64,000 bases of DNA from Clostridiales bacterium (GCA_003150035.1 QALR01000026.1:62001-126000); one strand, 5' to 3'; positions 1-8,087 are shown, counted from the stretch's first letter. The notes: a model not told the origin generated them from the letters alone. Made by a program: numbers and translations.

Positions 1-1
1 A

Positions 2-1039
2 ATGCTTGAAGAAGGCAATGAGTGCTTTTATGTAGGTGCAAAGAAAGATGATAATGGTGTTATGATTCATTGCATTAAAGATATAGATCTCATGCAAAAA
101 GGAAATTGCATTATATTCATCTGCAATGGACAAGGCTCGGTTGGTTATGCCAACTATATGGATGTTGATTTTATCGGAACAACGGATATTGTAGCAGGAT
201 ATAACGAAAATCTTAATCCATATAACGGAATATTTATTGCTACCATATTGTGTCAAGAAAGACCAAAGTATTCCTTTGGTCGAAAATGGAAAACTCATTT
301 GAAGGAAACGATCATCAATCTTCCCATTAGACACAATGCTGATGGCACCCCATATATTGATGATACTTGTAAATATTCCGATGAAGGATATATTCCTGAT
401 TGGGACTGGATGGAAAAATACATAAAGTCATTACATTATCATCCGCTAACCACTAAAAACACAGACAACACAAGTATCAAATTAGACACTTCCAATTGGG
501 AATATTTTTTGTTAAAGGATATTTGCACGATAACTATGGGAAATAAACTGGATTATTCTGTAATGAGTATGGATGATCCAAGTGTAAATTTTGTAGGAAG
601 ATCTGCGGATAACAACGGCGTCGCAGGTAAAGTCGATTATGTTCTGGACGACAAAGGAAATGTTATAAAGCCGTATAAAGCAGGTTGCATTACGGTTGCT
701 CTTGGCGGTAGTCTGGGTTCTTCATACTTACAAGTTGAGGATTTTTATACTTCACAAAACGTATCCGTACTTGAATTTGAAGATGGAATATCTAATGCTA
801 CTAAGCTTTTTATAACGACTTGTATCATGAACGAAAGTAAATATAAGTATTTTCCTTTTGGTAGAGAATTAAATACGCACATTAGGACAGATTTTGGATT
901 CACTCTTCCAATACAACGGAAAACTGATGGAACACCAATAATTGATAAGACACTCAAATACTCACCCAAAGGATATATTCCGGATTGGCAATGGATGGAG
1001 ACTTATATAAAATCCTTGCCTTACGGCGACAGAATGTAA
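2..1039 (+). CDS. Restriction-modification specificity (S) subunit, 5'-truncated by window edge
   Basis: This is the C-terminal part of a DNA-recognition subunit of a type I or BcgI-like restriction-modification system. It would choose the target sequence for the partner methylase and nuclease. Two target-recognition halves are visible, each ending in the same tail: a Leu-Pro-Ile strand, Asp-Gly-Thr-Pro, Lys-Tyr-Ser, Gly-Tyr-Ile-Pro-Asp-Trp and Met-Glu-x-Tyr-Ile-Lys-Ser-Leu (near residues 109-142 and 300-341). Such an internal duplication is typical of HsdS-type proteins. The frame is open to the left edge, so the first Met is not necessarily the start and the methylase part probably lies outside. 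It ends 12 bases before gajA, which suggests one operon. Base composition is AT-rich, like the next two genes. Confidence 0.8.
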   Translation: MLEEGNECFYVGAKKDDNGVMIHCIKDIDLMQKGNCIIFICNGQGSVGYANYMDVDFIGTTDIVAGYNENLNPYNGIFIATILCQERPKYSFGRKWKTHLKETIINLPIRHNADGTPYIDDTCKYSDEGYIPDWDWMEKYIKSLHYHPLTTKNTDNTSIKLDTSNWEYFLLKDICTITMGNKLDYSVMSMDDPSVNFVGRSADNNGVAGKVDYVLDDKGNVIKPYKAGCITVALGGSLGSSYLQVEDFYTSQNVSVLEFEDGISNATKLFITTCIMNESKYKYFPFGRELNTHIRTDFGFTLPIQRKTDGTPIIDKTLKYSPKGYIPDWQWMETYIKSLPYGDRM

Positions 1040-1051
1040 AGGAGAACAAAG

Positions 1052-3259
1052 ATGAACATTGCCTTTGTAGAAATTAAAAATTTTAGAAAGTTAAAAAGCT
1101 GTAGAATTGACTTAAGCCCTAAATCTACTATTTTTGTTGGCGCAAATAATAGTGGAAAAACATCGGCAATGTTCGCGCTTGTCAAGTTTTTGAAGAAACG
1201 TCAACTTGTTGTGGAAGATTTTACTTTGTCAAATTTGGCGGCTATCACTCACTTAGGAGAACGTTATATTGATGAAGCGAACCCCATTACGCCGAGCATT
1301 GAAGATTGGAAAGAAATCTGCCCCTTCATTGATGTTTGGCTCAATGTTCGTGAAGATGAACTGAGGTATGTAGCTAATATTCTTCCCACGCTTTCGTGGC
1401 GTAGCGGCAGGATAGGTGTGAGATTAATATACGAGCCTAAAGATGTGGTAAAACTGTTCGAAGAGTTTGTATCTGCATACAAGTTGGCGCGCACAAGATC
1501 AGACAAGGCTAAATTATGGCCTTTGAATTTTACGGACTATCTTCATAATAAAATGAAAACTCATTTTGTTATGAACGCCTATATTCTTGATCCCGCAAAG
1601 CTTATGGATCTTTCCGAAGATAGTATTGCTTCACCACAAGAAACGCCTTATAATAATTCTCCATTAGATTTTGATCCGTTCAAAAAGCTAATAAAAATAG
1701 ATATCATTACTGCGCAGCGAGGACTTGAAGACTCTAACGAAGATGATAATGATTCCACAATCGAAAGTAATCTACTGTCCGCACAGTTAAGAGATTACTA
1801 TGATAAACAATTAGATCCCGAGCGTAAACCGTCGGCATCTGATATACGAGCACTAACTGAAATGCAAGCAGCCAAAGAAGTGTTTGACAAACAAATTTCT
1901 AAGCGTTTCCAAAGTGCTATGGATGAGTTGGCGAAGTTCGGATATCCCGGCAAGTATAATCCGGGCATTGTGATAGAAGCCAAAACACAGACAAGTGATA
2001 TCATATCCCATAGTACGGTTGTAAAATATCCGATTTTTTCAGATGGAGATAATAAGTACAAGCTTCCGGAAAAATTCAACGGCTTGGGATATCAAAATTT
2101 AATCTCGATGTCTTTTAAATTGATGAGCTTCAGAGATTCTTGGATTAACGGAGATAGACGCAAAGCAGACGAGGAAGAAATCGAAGCTATACAACCCATT
2201 CATCTTGTGTTAATTGAAGAACCCGAGGCACATTTGCACGTTCAGGTTCAGCAAGTGTTTATCAAGAATGCGTATGATATTCTAAGAAACAATCCATTGT
2301 TGAAAAACAAAAATGATTATTCTACTCAAATGGTTGTTTCAACTCATTCAAGTAGCATTGCATTGGAGTGTGAGTTCGCTAATCTCCGTTATTTTAGAAG
2401 AACTAAGAGTGCTGATGGATTACCAATCTCGGTGGTTATCAATTTGTCTAATGTATTTGGAGTATCAACGCAGACATCTCGTTTTGTAACAAGATATCTT
2501 AGAACTACTCATTGTGATTTGTTCTTTGCCGATGCTGCCATATTGATAGAGGGTGCGGGCGAGAGAATGTTTATGCCCTATTTCCTTAACAAATATGAAG
2601 TGTTGGATGATGCATATATTTCCGTTTTAGAGATCGGCGGACGATATGCACATTATTTGAAACCATTGATTGATACGTTAGGAATCTCTTGTTTGGTTAT
2701 TGCTGATTTGGATAGTGCTCACGGCGCTCATGGTACAGGCATATTACCCGAGCGTGGTAAGGGATACTTTTCATCTAATCCAACAATCAAGAATTGGGTA
2801 ATTAAAAATACGGATTTGGACTATTTGCTTGATCTTGACTTTGATAGCAAAGTAGAATCTAATCCTCATATTGACGATGCTAAAACAAGAGTGGCTTATC
2901 AGACTCCTATAAATGTCACCTTTTCTGATGGAACAGAGCATGAATTTATCCCTACTACATTTGAGGACTCTTTAGCATATACCAACTTTGACAGTTTCAA
3001 AACTATGAAAGGTATCGGTCTGATAAAGAAATTCAAGAATGCTTTTAAGACTGAAAATGAAATTCAAATATCAACCAATGTTTATAATGCGGTAGAAAGC
3101 ACAACTGCTAAAAAAGCTGAATTTGCTTTGGATATGATATACAACAGAGATCCACAAAGCATAGAGATACCTGCATACATAGCAGAGGCGTTAGAATGGT
3201 TGGAAAAAGAGATTTCGTCGAAAGATAATAATGACTTTTTGAACAAGGAGGATGAATAA
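1052..3259 (+). CDS. gajA: Gabija anti-phage protein GajA (OLD-family ATPase/TOPRIM nuclease)
   Basis: GajA is the DNA-nicking subunit of the Gabija defence system. In characterised systems an ABC-type ATPase domain controls a TOPRIM nuclease domain and assembles with GajB. Here the Walker A loop Gly-Ala-Asn-Asn-Ser-Gly-Lys-Thr lies near residues 30-38 and the Walker B Leu-Ile-Glu-Glu-Pro-Glu-Ala-His near 388-396, followed by a Ser-Thr-His-Ser switch. The TOPRIM signature follows: Ile-Leu-Ile-Glu-Gly near 497 and Ala-Asp-Leu-Asp-Ser near 551. The length (735 residues) is somewhat above that of well-studied GajA. A good ribosome site (aaaggag) precedes the ATG. The stop codon overlaps the gajB start by one base (TAATG), so the two are translationally coupled. 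Function is inferred from domain pairing with the helicase; a plain OLD-family pair is the alternative. Confidence 0.87.
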   Translation: MNIAFVEIKNFRKLKSCRIDLSPKSTIFVGANNSGKTSAMFALVKFLKKRQLVVEDFTLSNLAAITHLGERYIDEANPITPSIEDWKEICPFIDVWLNVREDELRYVANILPTLSWRSGRIGVRLIYEPKDVVKLFEEFVSAYKLARTRSDKAKLWPLNFTDYLHNKMKTHFVMNAYILDPAKLMDLSEDSIASPQETPYNNSPLDFDPFKKLIKIDIITAQRGLEDSNEDDNDSTIESNLLSAQLRDYYDKQLDPERKPSASDIRALTEMQAAKEVFDKQISKRFQSAMDELAKFGYPGKYNPGIVIEAKTQTSDIISHSTVVKYPIFSDGDNKYKLPEKFNGLGYQNLISMSFKLMSFRDSWINGDRRKADEEEIEAIQPIHLVLIEEPEAHLHVQVQQVFIKNAYDILRNNPLLKNKNDYSTQMVVSTHSSSIALECEFANLRYFRRTKSADGLPISVVINLSNVFGVSTQTSRFVTRYLRTTHCDLFFADAAILIEGAGERMFMPYFLNKYEVLDDAYISVLEIGGRYAHYLKPLIDTLGISCLVIADLDSAHGAHGTGILPERGKGYFSSNPTIKNWVIKNTDLDYLLDLDFDSKVESNPHIDDAKTRVAYQTPINVTFSDGTEHEFIPTTFEDSLAYTNFDSFKTMKGIGLIKKFKNAFKTENEIQISTNVYNAVESTTAKKAEFALDMIYNRDPQSIEIPAYIAEALEWLEKEISSKDNNDFLNKEDE

Positions 3260-5103
3260 TGGAGGATATTCGCGTTGTTACTGATGATAACAGAGATAGT
3301 AATGCAGATAGCGTTATCCAAAGTTGTTTTGATCTGAAAAATCCAAAAAGCTTTTTCTTATTCGCAGGTGCCGGAAGTGGAAAAACTCGCAGTTTAGTTT
3401 CTGCATTGGAGTATATAAATGCTAAAATGGGGCGAGAACTCAAATTAAACGGTAGAAATGTAGCGGTTATTACATACACAAACGCCGCGCGCGATGAGAT
3501 AAAGCGAAGATCGCGCTATAATCCATTGTTTGAGATATCAACTATTCATAGCTTTGCTTGGAATTTGATTTGTTCTCATACTTGCGATATTCGTGAGTGG
3601 TTGAAGCGAGAGATCAGTGTGAAAAAAGCTGAGGCAGAAACCAAGTTGGCTACAAGCCGCAAAACTACGAAAACGTATAAAGATACCGAAAAGAAACTTG
3701 TCAAATTAACACAAAGACTGGAATATTTAGATTCAGTTAAACACTTTATTTATAATCCAGATGGTCTTAATGTCGAAAACAATTCTTTGGATCATTCTGA
3801 GGTCATAAAAATCACCGCAGAGTTTTTATCCCAAAAGGAAACATTACAAAAGATACTTGTTGACAAATACCCTATTTTGTTGATTGACGAAAGTCAAGAT
3901 ACCAAAAAGGATTTGATGAACGTGTTTCTACAGATCCAAGAAAAATATGCTACACGATTTTCCGTTGGATTGCTCGGCGATATAATGCAGAGAATCTATT
4001 TGGACGGAAAAGAAGATCTACACAAATCTATTCCGACCACTTGGGAAACTCCGGAAAAGATTATGAATCATCGTAGCAGGAAAAGAATTGTTGATTTGTG
4101 CAATTCAATAAGGAAACCTGTTGATGGGATTGAGCAAAAATCAAGAGAAGATAAACCGGGAGGATTTGTACGGATCTTTGTATCATCACGTAATAATCCT
4201 TATGAAACGGAGCAATCCATTCTGTTTCAGATGTCACAGATTACAGGCGACGCTAAGTGGGAGCAAATAAAAAATGTAAAAGCGTTAACACTTGAACATA
4301 AAATGGCTGCAAGCCGTTTAGGCTTCAAGAATTTCTACGAATCACTTCATAATGTTCCATCATACAGACAGGGATTAATGGATGGCTCGTTGTCTGTTGT
4401 TGGTGTGTTGACTCATATTTTAATACCATTGCATCAAGCTGATTTAAATAATAATCCATTTGAAAAAGCGAAAATTGTAAAGGAAAATACTTTAATTTTT
4501 AGGGAAAAAGACTTTGCCTTAACTAATGAATTACTGCAAGAATTGCAAATAAGTGTGGATACTTTATCGGCATGTTGGTCGGAGAAAGATCCTTCTTGTT
4601 GTGAGTTGTTACGTATTATTTATGAGAATAAAATATTTTCGCTTTCAAAAGACATTGAACAGATGCTTGAAAATCCTCCATCGGAAGGTGACGAAGATTT
4701 TCAAAAAATATCAAATTTGTCTGCTGCTTTAAATTCTCCATTTTCGGAAGTAGAACGATATTGGGAATATATCAATGGACAAGCAAGTTTTGATACTCAT
4801 CAAGGTGTTAAAGGGTTGGAATTTGAGCGTGTGATGGTAATAATTGATGATAGTGCTGCACGCTCCAATACTTTTAGCTACGATAAACTATTTGGATTCG
4901 AACCCAAATCGGACACTGATATTAAAAATGAATCCGAAGGAAAAGACACTACTCTCGATCGTACAAGACGATTATTGTATGTAACGTGTAGCAGAGCTAT
5001 GGATAGTTTGGCAATAGTTTATTATACAGATGATGTCGAGAAAGTGTATTCTGCACTGTTAAATAACACTTGGTTTAACCAAGAAGAAATAATTTGTATA
5101 TAA
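3259..5103 (+). CDS. gajB: Gabija anti-phage protein GajB (UvrD-like helicase)
   Basis: This is an SF1 UvrD/Rep-type helicase, the partner of GajA in Gabija, thought to sense or process DNA ends and nucleotide pools during infection. Visible motifs are Ala-Gly-Ala-Gly-Ser-Gly-Lys-Thr (motif I, residues ~35-43), an Ile-Asp-Glu-Ser-Gln motif II (~209-213), Leu-Gly-Asp-Ile-Met-Gln motif III (~240), a Gln-Gly-Val-Lys-Gly-Leu-Glu-Phe motif V (~515) and Leu-Tyr-Val-Thr-Cys-Ser-Arg-Ala motif VI (~575). At 614 residues it is longer than the usual GajB, with an insert between motifs III and V. It starts one base inside the end of gajA. Codon and base usage match gajA and differ clearly from the macro-domain gene that starts 12 bases downstream. 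Confidence 0.85.
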   Translation: MEDIRVVTDDNRDSNADSVIQSCFDLKNPKSFFLFAGAGSGKTRSLVSALEYINAKMGRELKLNGRNVAVITYTNAARDEIKRRSRYNPLFEISTIHSFAWNLICSHTCDIREWLKREISVKKAEAETKLATSRKTTKTYKDTEKKLVKLTQRLEYLDSVKHFIYNPDGLNVENNSLDHSEVIKITAEFLSQKETLQKILVDKYPILLIDESQDTKKDLMNVFLQIQEKYATRFSVGLLGDIMQRIYLDGKEDLHKSIPTTWETPEKIMNHRSRKRIVDLCNSIRKPVDGIEQKSREDKPGGFVRIFVSSRNNPYETEQSILFQMSQITGDAKWEQIKNVKALTLEHKMAASRLGFKNFYESLHNVPSYRQGLMDGSLSVVGVLTHILIPLHQADLNNNPFEKAKIVKENTLIFREKDFALTNELLQELQISVDTLSACWSEKDPSCCELLRIIYENKIFSLSKDIEQMLENPPSEGDEDFQKISNLSAALNSPFSEVERYWEYINGQASFDTHQGVKGLEFERVMVIIDDSAARSNTFSYDKLFGFEPKSDTDIKNESEGKDTTLDRTRRLLYVTCSRAMDSLAIVYYTDDVEKVYSALLNNTWFNQEEIICI

Positions 5104-5115
5104 GGAGGTGTACCA

Positions 5116-6144
5116 ATGCCGCTTGAAATAGTAAGAAACGATATAACGAAAATGAAGGTGGATGCCATTGTCAATGCTGCCAATGAGTCGCTCTTGGGCG
5201 GCGGAGGTGTTGACGGTGCGATTCACCGCGCCGCGGGCTCGGGATTGCTTGCCGAGTGCAGAACGCTTGGCGGCTGCAAGACAGGCAAGGCGAAGATCAC
5301 GGGCGGATATAATCTGCCTGCGAAGTATGTAATACATACCGTCGGTCCGATCTACGAGGACGGAAAGCACGGAGAAAAAGCATTGCTTGTATCCTGCTAT
5401 CGCGAGTCGTTGGCTCTTGCCAAGGAGAACAATTGCGAAACCGTGGCGTTTCCTCTTATATCTTCGGGTGTGTACGGATACCCCAAAGATCAAGCCTTGA
5501 AAGTTGCTATCGACGTTATCAGCGACTTTCTTCTTGAAAACGAAATGACCGTCTATATCGTCATATTCGACAAGGCGTCATACAAGATCAACGAGAAGCT
5601 GTTCTCGGACATTGCCGAATACATTGACGATAACTATGTGGACGAGCATACCGATTATAGCCGCGAGCGTATGCGTATGAATGCTCCAATGGCGTCTATG
5701 GCTCCACGTAAAAGACGAAAGAAATCGGATGATGATTTCCTTGAAATGTGCGATTGCAAGGCTTTGCCCCTTGAGGATGACTTGGACGCAAAGTTAAAGC
5801 AGATCGACGAAAGTTTCTCTCAAATGCTTTTGCGTAAGATTGACGAAAAAGGTATGACCGATGCCGAGTGCTATAAGAAGGCAAATATTGACCGCAAGCT
5901 GTTCTCCAAAATCCGTAGCGACGTTCACTATAAGCCGAGCAAACCCACTGCGCTCGCATTTGCAATCTCTTTGGAGCTTTCTCTCGCAGAAACCGAAGAT
6001 ATGCTCCGTAAGGCAGGATTCGCGCTATCGCATAGTAATAAGTTCGATATTATCATTGAATACTTTATTAGCAAAGGAAACTACAACATTTTTGAAATCA
6101 ACGAGGCTCTGTTTGCATTCGATCAGAGCTTGTTAGGGGCGTGA
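5116..6144 (+). CDS. Macro-domain protein with C-terminal helical DNA-binding-like domain
   Basis: Residues 1 to about 165 form a macro domain, the fold that binds ADP-ribose or removes it from proteins and O-acetyl-ADP-ribose. The ligand-loop motifs are intact: Asp-Ala-Ile-Val-Asn-Ala-Ala-Asn near residue 16, the Gly-Gly-Gly-Gly-Val-Asp loop, and the Ser-Ser-Gly-Val-Tyr-Gly loop. Residues ~230-342 are helical with a Cro-like pattern (Lys-Ala-Asn-Ile-Asp-Arg-Lys-Leu-Phe-Ser-Lys-Ile). The same two-part architecture is common in clostridial macro proteins. A very strong ribosome site (aaggaggtg at 5102) precedes the ATG only 12 bases after gajB, so the gene may be read with the Gabija operon, yet its base composition is more GC-rich than gajAB, suggesting a separate origin. 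A defence role is inference only. Confidence 0.85.
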   Translation: MPLEIVRNDITKMKVDAIVNAANESLLGGGGVDGAIHRAAGSGLLAECRTLGGCKTGKAKITGGYNLPAKYVIHTVGPIYEDGKHGEKALLVSCYRESLALAKENNCETVAFPLISSGVYGYPKDQALKVAIDVISDFLLENEMTVYIVIFDKASYKINEKLFSDIAEYIDDNYVDEHTDYSRERMRMNAPMASMAPRKRRKKSDDDFLEMCDCKALPLEDDLDAKLKQIDESFSQMLLRKIDEKGMTDAECYKKANIDRKLFSKIRSDVHYKPSKPTALAFAISLELSLAETEDMLRKAGFALSHSNKFDIIIEYFISKGNYNIFEINEALFAFDQSLLGA

Positions 6145-6147
6145 ATT

Positions 6148-6450
6148 ATGAGAAAAATTAAAATAACCGTTATGAGAAAAGCACGATACGATGATTTGAT
6201 TGAAAAGTATGAAAACCCTATAGAACACGCCTGCGACCTACAGGAAGGTCAGTCTTTTATCTGTGAAGGTTGGCAAAAGCCCGATGGATTTTGTGACAGT
6301 GCGTGGGATAGCGTTTCACCGTTTGTAATGACTCTTGCTCACGGTGGCGAGAATTTCTACGACGGATGGATGAAGAACCCAAAATCAGCAATGATTTCTT
6401 GCAACGATGGTTTCCGTCCGGTGAGTTTCTTGATTGAGGTTGTTGAATAA
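6148..6450 (+). CDS. TIGR04076 family small protein
   Basis: This 100-residue protein matches the TIGR04076 family from memory: a Lys-Ile-Thr-Val start, an acidic Cys segment, a Gly-Gln-x-Phe central motif and a Trp-Asp pair followed by the small C-terminal half. The biochemical role of the family is not known to me. It starts three bases after the macro-domain gene and ends ten bases before the ArsC-like pseudogene, so these genes probably form one transcript. Cysteines occur near positions 28, 39 and 50, which could bind a metal, but no classic site can be named. Confidence 0.7.
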   Translation: MRKIKITVMRKARYDDLIEKYENPIEHACDLQEGQSFICEGWQKPDGFCDSAWDSVSPFVMTLAHGGENFYDGWMKNPKSAMISCNDGFRPVSFLIEVVE

Positions 6451-6460
6451 GGAGATTACT

Positions 6461-6817
6461 ATGTTAAAATTTATTTGTTACCCCAAATGCACCACCTGCC
6501 AAAAGGCAAAAAAGTGGCTCGATGATAACCAAATCGAATATGAATTTAGAGATATTAAACTCGACAATCCTATGCTCGATGAGTTGACGTAATGGCACAA
6601 GAAAAGCGGCTTGCCCCTCAAAAAGTTCTTTAACACAAGCGGTCTGCTTTATAAATCTCTTGACCTCAAGAACAAGCTTCCGACAATGAGCGAGAACGAA
6701 ATGTTGAAGCTTCTTGCGAGTGACGGTATGCTCGTAAAGCGTCCGTTGCTTATCGGTGACGGCTTCGTGCTTGTCGGTTTTAAGGAAGCTGAGTGGAGTG
6801 CAACATTAGGTAAATAA
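6461..6817 (+). pseudogene. ArsC/Spx-family thioredoxin-fold protein, broken by one in-frame stop
   Basis: The frame encodes an arsenate-reductase-like protein of about 118 residues with the redox motif Cys-Thr-Thr-Cys near residues 10-13 and the family segment Ser-Gly-Leu-Pro-Leu-Lys-Lys-Phe-Phe-Asn-Thr-Ser-Gly, ending in the usual Leu-Leu-Ile-Gly-Asp-Gly-Phe-Val-Leu-Val-Gly-Phe. Codon 44 (6590-6592) is TAA, where relatives normally have Glu before a Trp. A single GAA-to-TAA change would explain it. The rest of the frame is undamaged, so inactivation appears recent, or it is a sequencing error, or the stop is read through. A ribosome site (aaggagatt) precedes the ATG. Confidence 0.8.
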
Positions 6818-6839
6818 TTTGTCGCTTGACATGCGACCC

Positions 6840-6889
6840 AACCTCTCTTTTATTGATGTACAATATAGACATCGAATGAAAGAGAGGTT
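6840..6889 (+). promoter_or_regulatory. 11-bp inverted repeat that would mask the vWA gene ribosome site
   Basis: Perfect arms lie at 6840-6850 and 6879-6889 around a 28-base loop. The right arm contains the purine-rich stretch agagagg that serves as ribosome binding site for the vWA gene at 6897. It ends in a short T run, so it could act as a terminator of the preceding operon or as a translational switch. A TTGACA-like -35 lies at 6826-6831 without a convincing -10 at normal distance. Confidence 0.5.
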
Positions 6890-6896
6890 TTTAATT

Positions 6897-7559
6897 ATGA
6901 AAAACAACATTACTGAACTCGTATTTATTTTGGACAGAAGCGGATCTATGGCAGGCCTCGAGAGCGATACCATCGGCGGCTTCAACTCGATGATTGAAAA
7001 GCAGAAGAAGCAGGACGGCGGTTGCTACGTTTCCACCGTGCTTTTCGATGACGAAAGCGAGATTTTGCACGACCGCGTAAAGCTCGGTGACATCCCCAAG
7101 ATGACCGACAAGGACTATACCGTTCGCGGTTGCACGGCTCTTATCGATGCTATCGGCGGAGCAATCCACCATATCGGAAACATCCATAAGTACGCTCGTA
7201 ACGAGGATGTGCCGGAGCATACAATGTTCGTTATTACAACCGACGGACAGGAGAACGCAAGTCATCGTTACACAAGTGAGCAGGTCAAGAAGATGATCGA
7301 GCGTCAGAAGGAGAAGTACGGATGGGAGTTCTTATTCATCGGAGCGAATATTGATGCCGTTGAAACGGCTGCACGTTACGGAATCAGTAAAGACAGAGCC
7401 GTGAACTACAATGCAGATGAAGAAGGTACACAGATCCTCTATGAATCAGTTGCAAAAGCCGTTTGTAACGTCAGAGCAAGCGCACCTCTTGGAGCGGATT
7501 GGAGCAAAGAAATCAACGCTGACTATCAGAAGCGTGGAAGGAAATCCAAGAAAAACTGA
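6897..7559 (+). CDS. von Willebrand factor A (vWA) domain protein
   Basis: A stand-alone cytosolic vWA domain of 220 residues. The metal-ion-dependent adhesion motif Asp-Arg-Ser-Gly-Ser-Met is at residues ~12-17, the MIDAS threonine is in the Gly-Cys-Thr-Ala-Leu segment, and the aspartate is in Ile-Thr-Thr-Asp-Gly-Gln. Such proteins usually act as binding partners of AAA ATPases or in stress and phage-related assemblies; no partner ATPase is adjacent here. The ATG at 6897 is chosen over an upstream in-frame codon because agagagg lies at the right distance and because the domain starts at once. It has its own upstream hairpin, so it is likely a separate transcript. Confidence 0.8.
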   Translation: MKNNITELVFILDRSGSMAGLESDTIGGFNSMIEKQKKQDGGCYVSTVLFDDESEILHDRVKLGDIPKMTDKDYTVRGCTALIDAIGGAIHHIGNIHKYARNEDVPEHTMFVITTDGQENASHRYTSEQVKKMIERQKEKYGWEFLFIGANIDAVETAARYGISKDRAVNYNADEEGTQILYESVAKAVCNVRASAPLGADWSKEINADYQKRGRKSKKN

Positions 7560-7591
7560 TTTTTAGTTATAGTAAATCACATTTTTTGGGG

Positions 7592-7661
7592 GAACTTTTT
7601 GATCTCGTTTACACTTTTATGGACGAACTTTTTGCGTTTAACTACACTTTTATGGACGAAC
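7592..7661 (+). repeat. Tandem direct repeat, two units of 32-33 bp
   Basis: The segment GAACTTTTTG occurs at 7592 and 7624, and the 19-base string TACACTTTTATGGACGAAC occurs at 7610-7628 and 7643-7661. Together they make two units with a period of 32-33 bp in a stretch without a gene. Their place upstream of the element's repressor and replication genes fits iterons or regulator sites, but this is inference. Confidence 0.7.
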
Positions 7662-7685
7662 ATTCGAACCCAAAAATGCACAAAC

Positions 7686-7728
7686 ACGAAGAAAACACGA
7701 AAGATAGACGAAGAAAACACGAAAGATA
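7686..7728 (+). repeat. 22-bp iteron-like tandem repeat, two copies
   Basis: A 21-base unit beginning ACGAAGAAAACACG occurs at 7686-7706 and again, identical, at 7708-7728, giving an exact 22-bp period (about two helix turns). Such spacing is typical of iterons bound by a replication initiator or of regulator arrays. It lies 2 kb before the RepA-like ATPase gene. Confidence 0.7.
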
Positions 7729-7773
7729 CACGCAATTTTGCGTATTTTTCGTCCAAACAGAGGACAGAATCAT

Positions 7774-7985
7774 CGGGCGAAAACAGCCCGTTGATTTTTG
7801 GAAAATCAGTGGTCTAAATTGGACCACTGAAAAGCAAAGGGTCAAAATGACCCGTTGAAAACAAAGTCTCAAAGTGAGCCTTTGGTCTGGTTGAAAACCA
7901 ACCACCCCACTTCGTGCCAAGATGGCACAAGCAATAAACTTTATCGCAGGTTGCGACGAGGTGGCACTCAAAAATGCCACCTCGT
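7774..7985 (+). repeat. Hairpin array 1: successive short palindromes of different sequence
   Basis: At least six inverted repeats follow each other: 7774-7790 (CGGGC/GCCCG), 7806-7830 (9-bp perfect stem TCAGTGGTC), 7839-7853 (GGGTC/GACCC), 7888-7900 (TGGTT/AACCA), 7914-7928 (GTGCCA/TGGCAC) and 7956-7985 (11-bp stem followed by a T run). Loops are three to eight bases long and the spacers often read TTGAAAACAAAG or close to it. The stems are unrelated to each other in sequence, so this is neither a CRISPR array nor a simple repeat. The last stem with its T run could end transcription just before the repressor promoter. Confidence 0.75.
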
Positions 7986-8014
7986 AATTTTTTCGAAAAA
8001 CCTATTGACAAAAT
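7985..8014 (+). repeat. Left copy of a 30-bp inverted repeat (29/30 identical to 14401-14430)
   Basis: This stretch, which runs from the T-rich tail of the last hairpin through the TTGACA -35 box of the repressor promoter, recurs on the opposite strand at 14401-14430 with one mismatch (G/A at position 11). Sequence outside the 30 bases diverges at once. Confidence 0.85.
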
Positions 8015-8061
8015 CCGACCTCTGTGTTATACTTTTATAAAAGAAGTTCAAGTTCTTTTAT
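8005..8061 (+). promoter_or_regulatory. Promoter and operator of the LexA-like repressor
   Basis: A near-consensus promoter has TTGACA at 8005-8010, a 17-base spacer and TATACT at 8028-8033. Immediately downstream lies a perfect 9-bp inverted repeat, ATAAAAGAA at 8037-8045 and its complement at 8053-8061, positioned where a repressor would block initiation. Autoregulation by the product of the next gene is the simplest reading. Confidence 0.75.
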
Positions 8062-8087
8062 GATAAATTTAATTTTGCGAGGCAATT

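Noticed and set aside
7586..7858. Plus-strand open frame of 90 codons over the repeats
   Set aside because: Its protein only mirrors the DNA repeats and hairpins, it starts with a non-ATG codon without a ribosome site, and it has no protein-like composition.
7774..7985. Possible CRISPR array
   Set aside because: No constant direct repeat and no regular spacers; the units are palindromes of differing sequence, and no cas gene is near.
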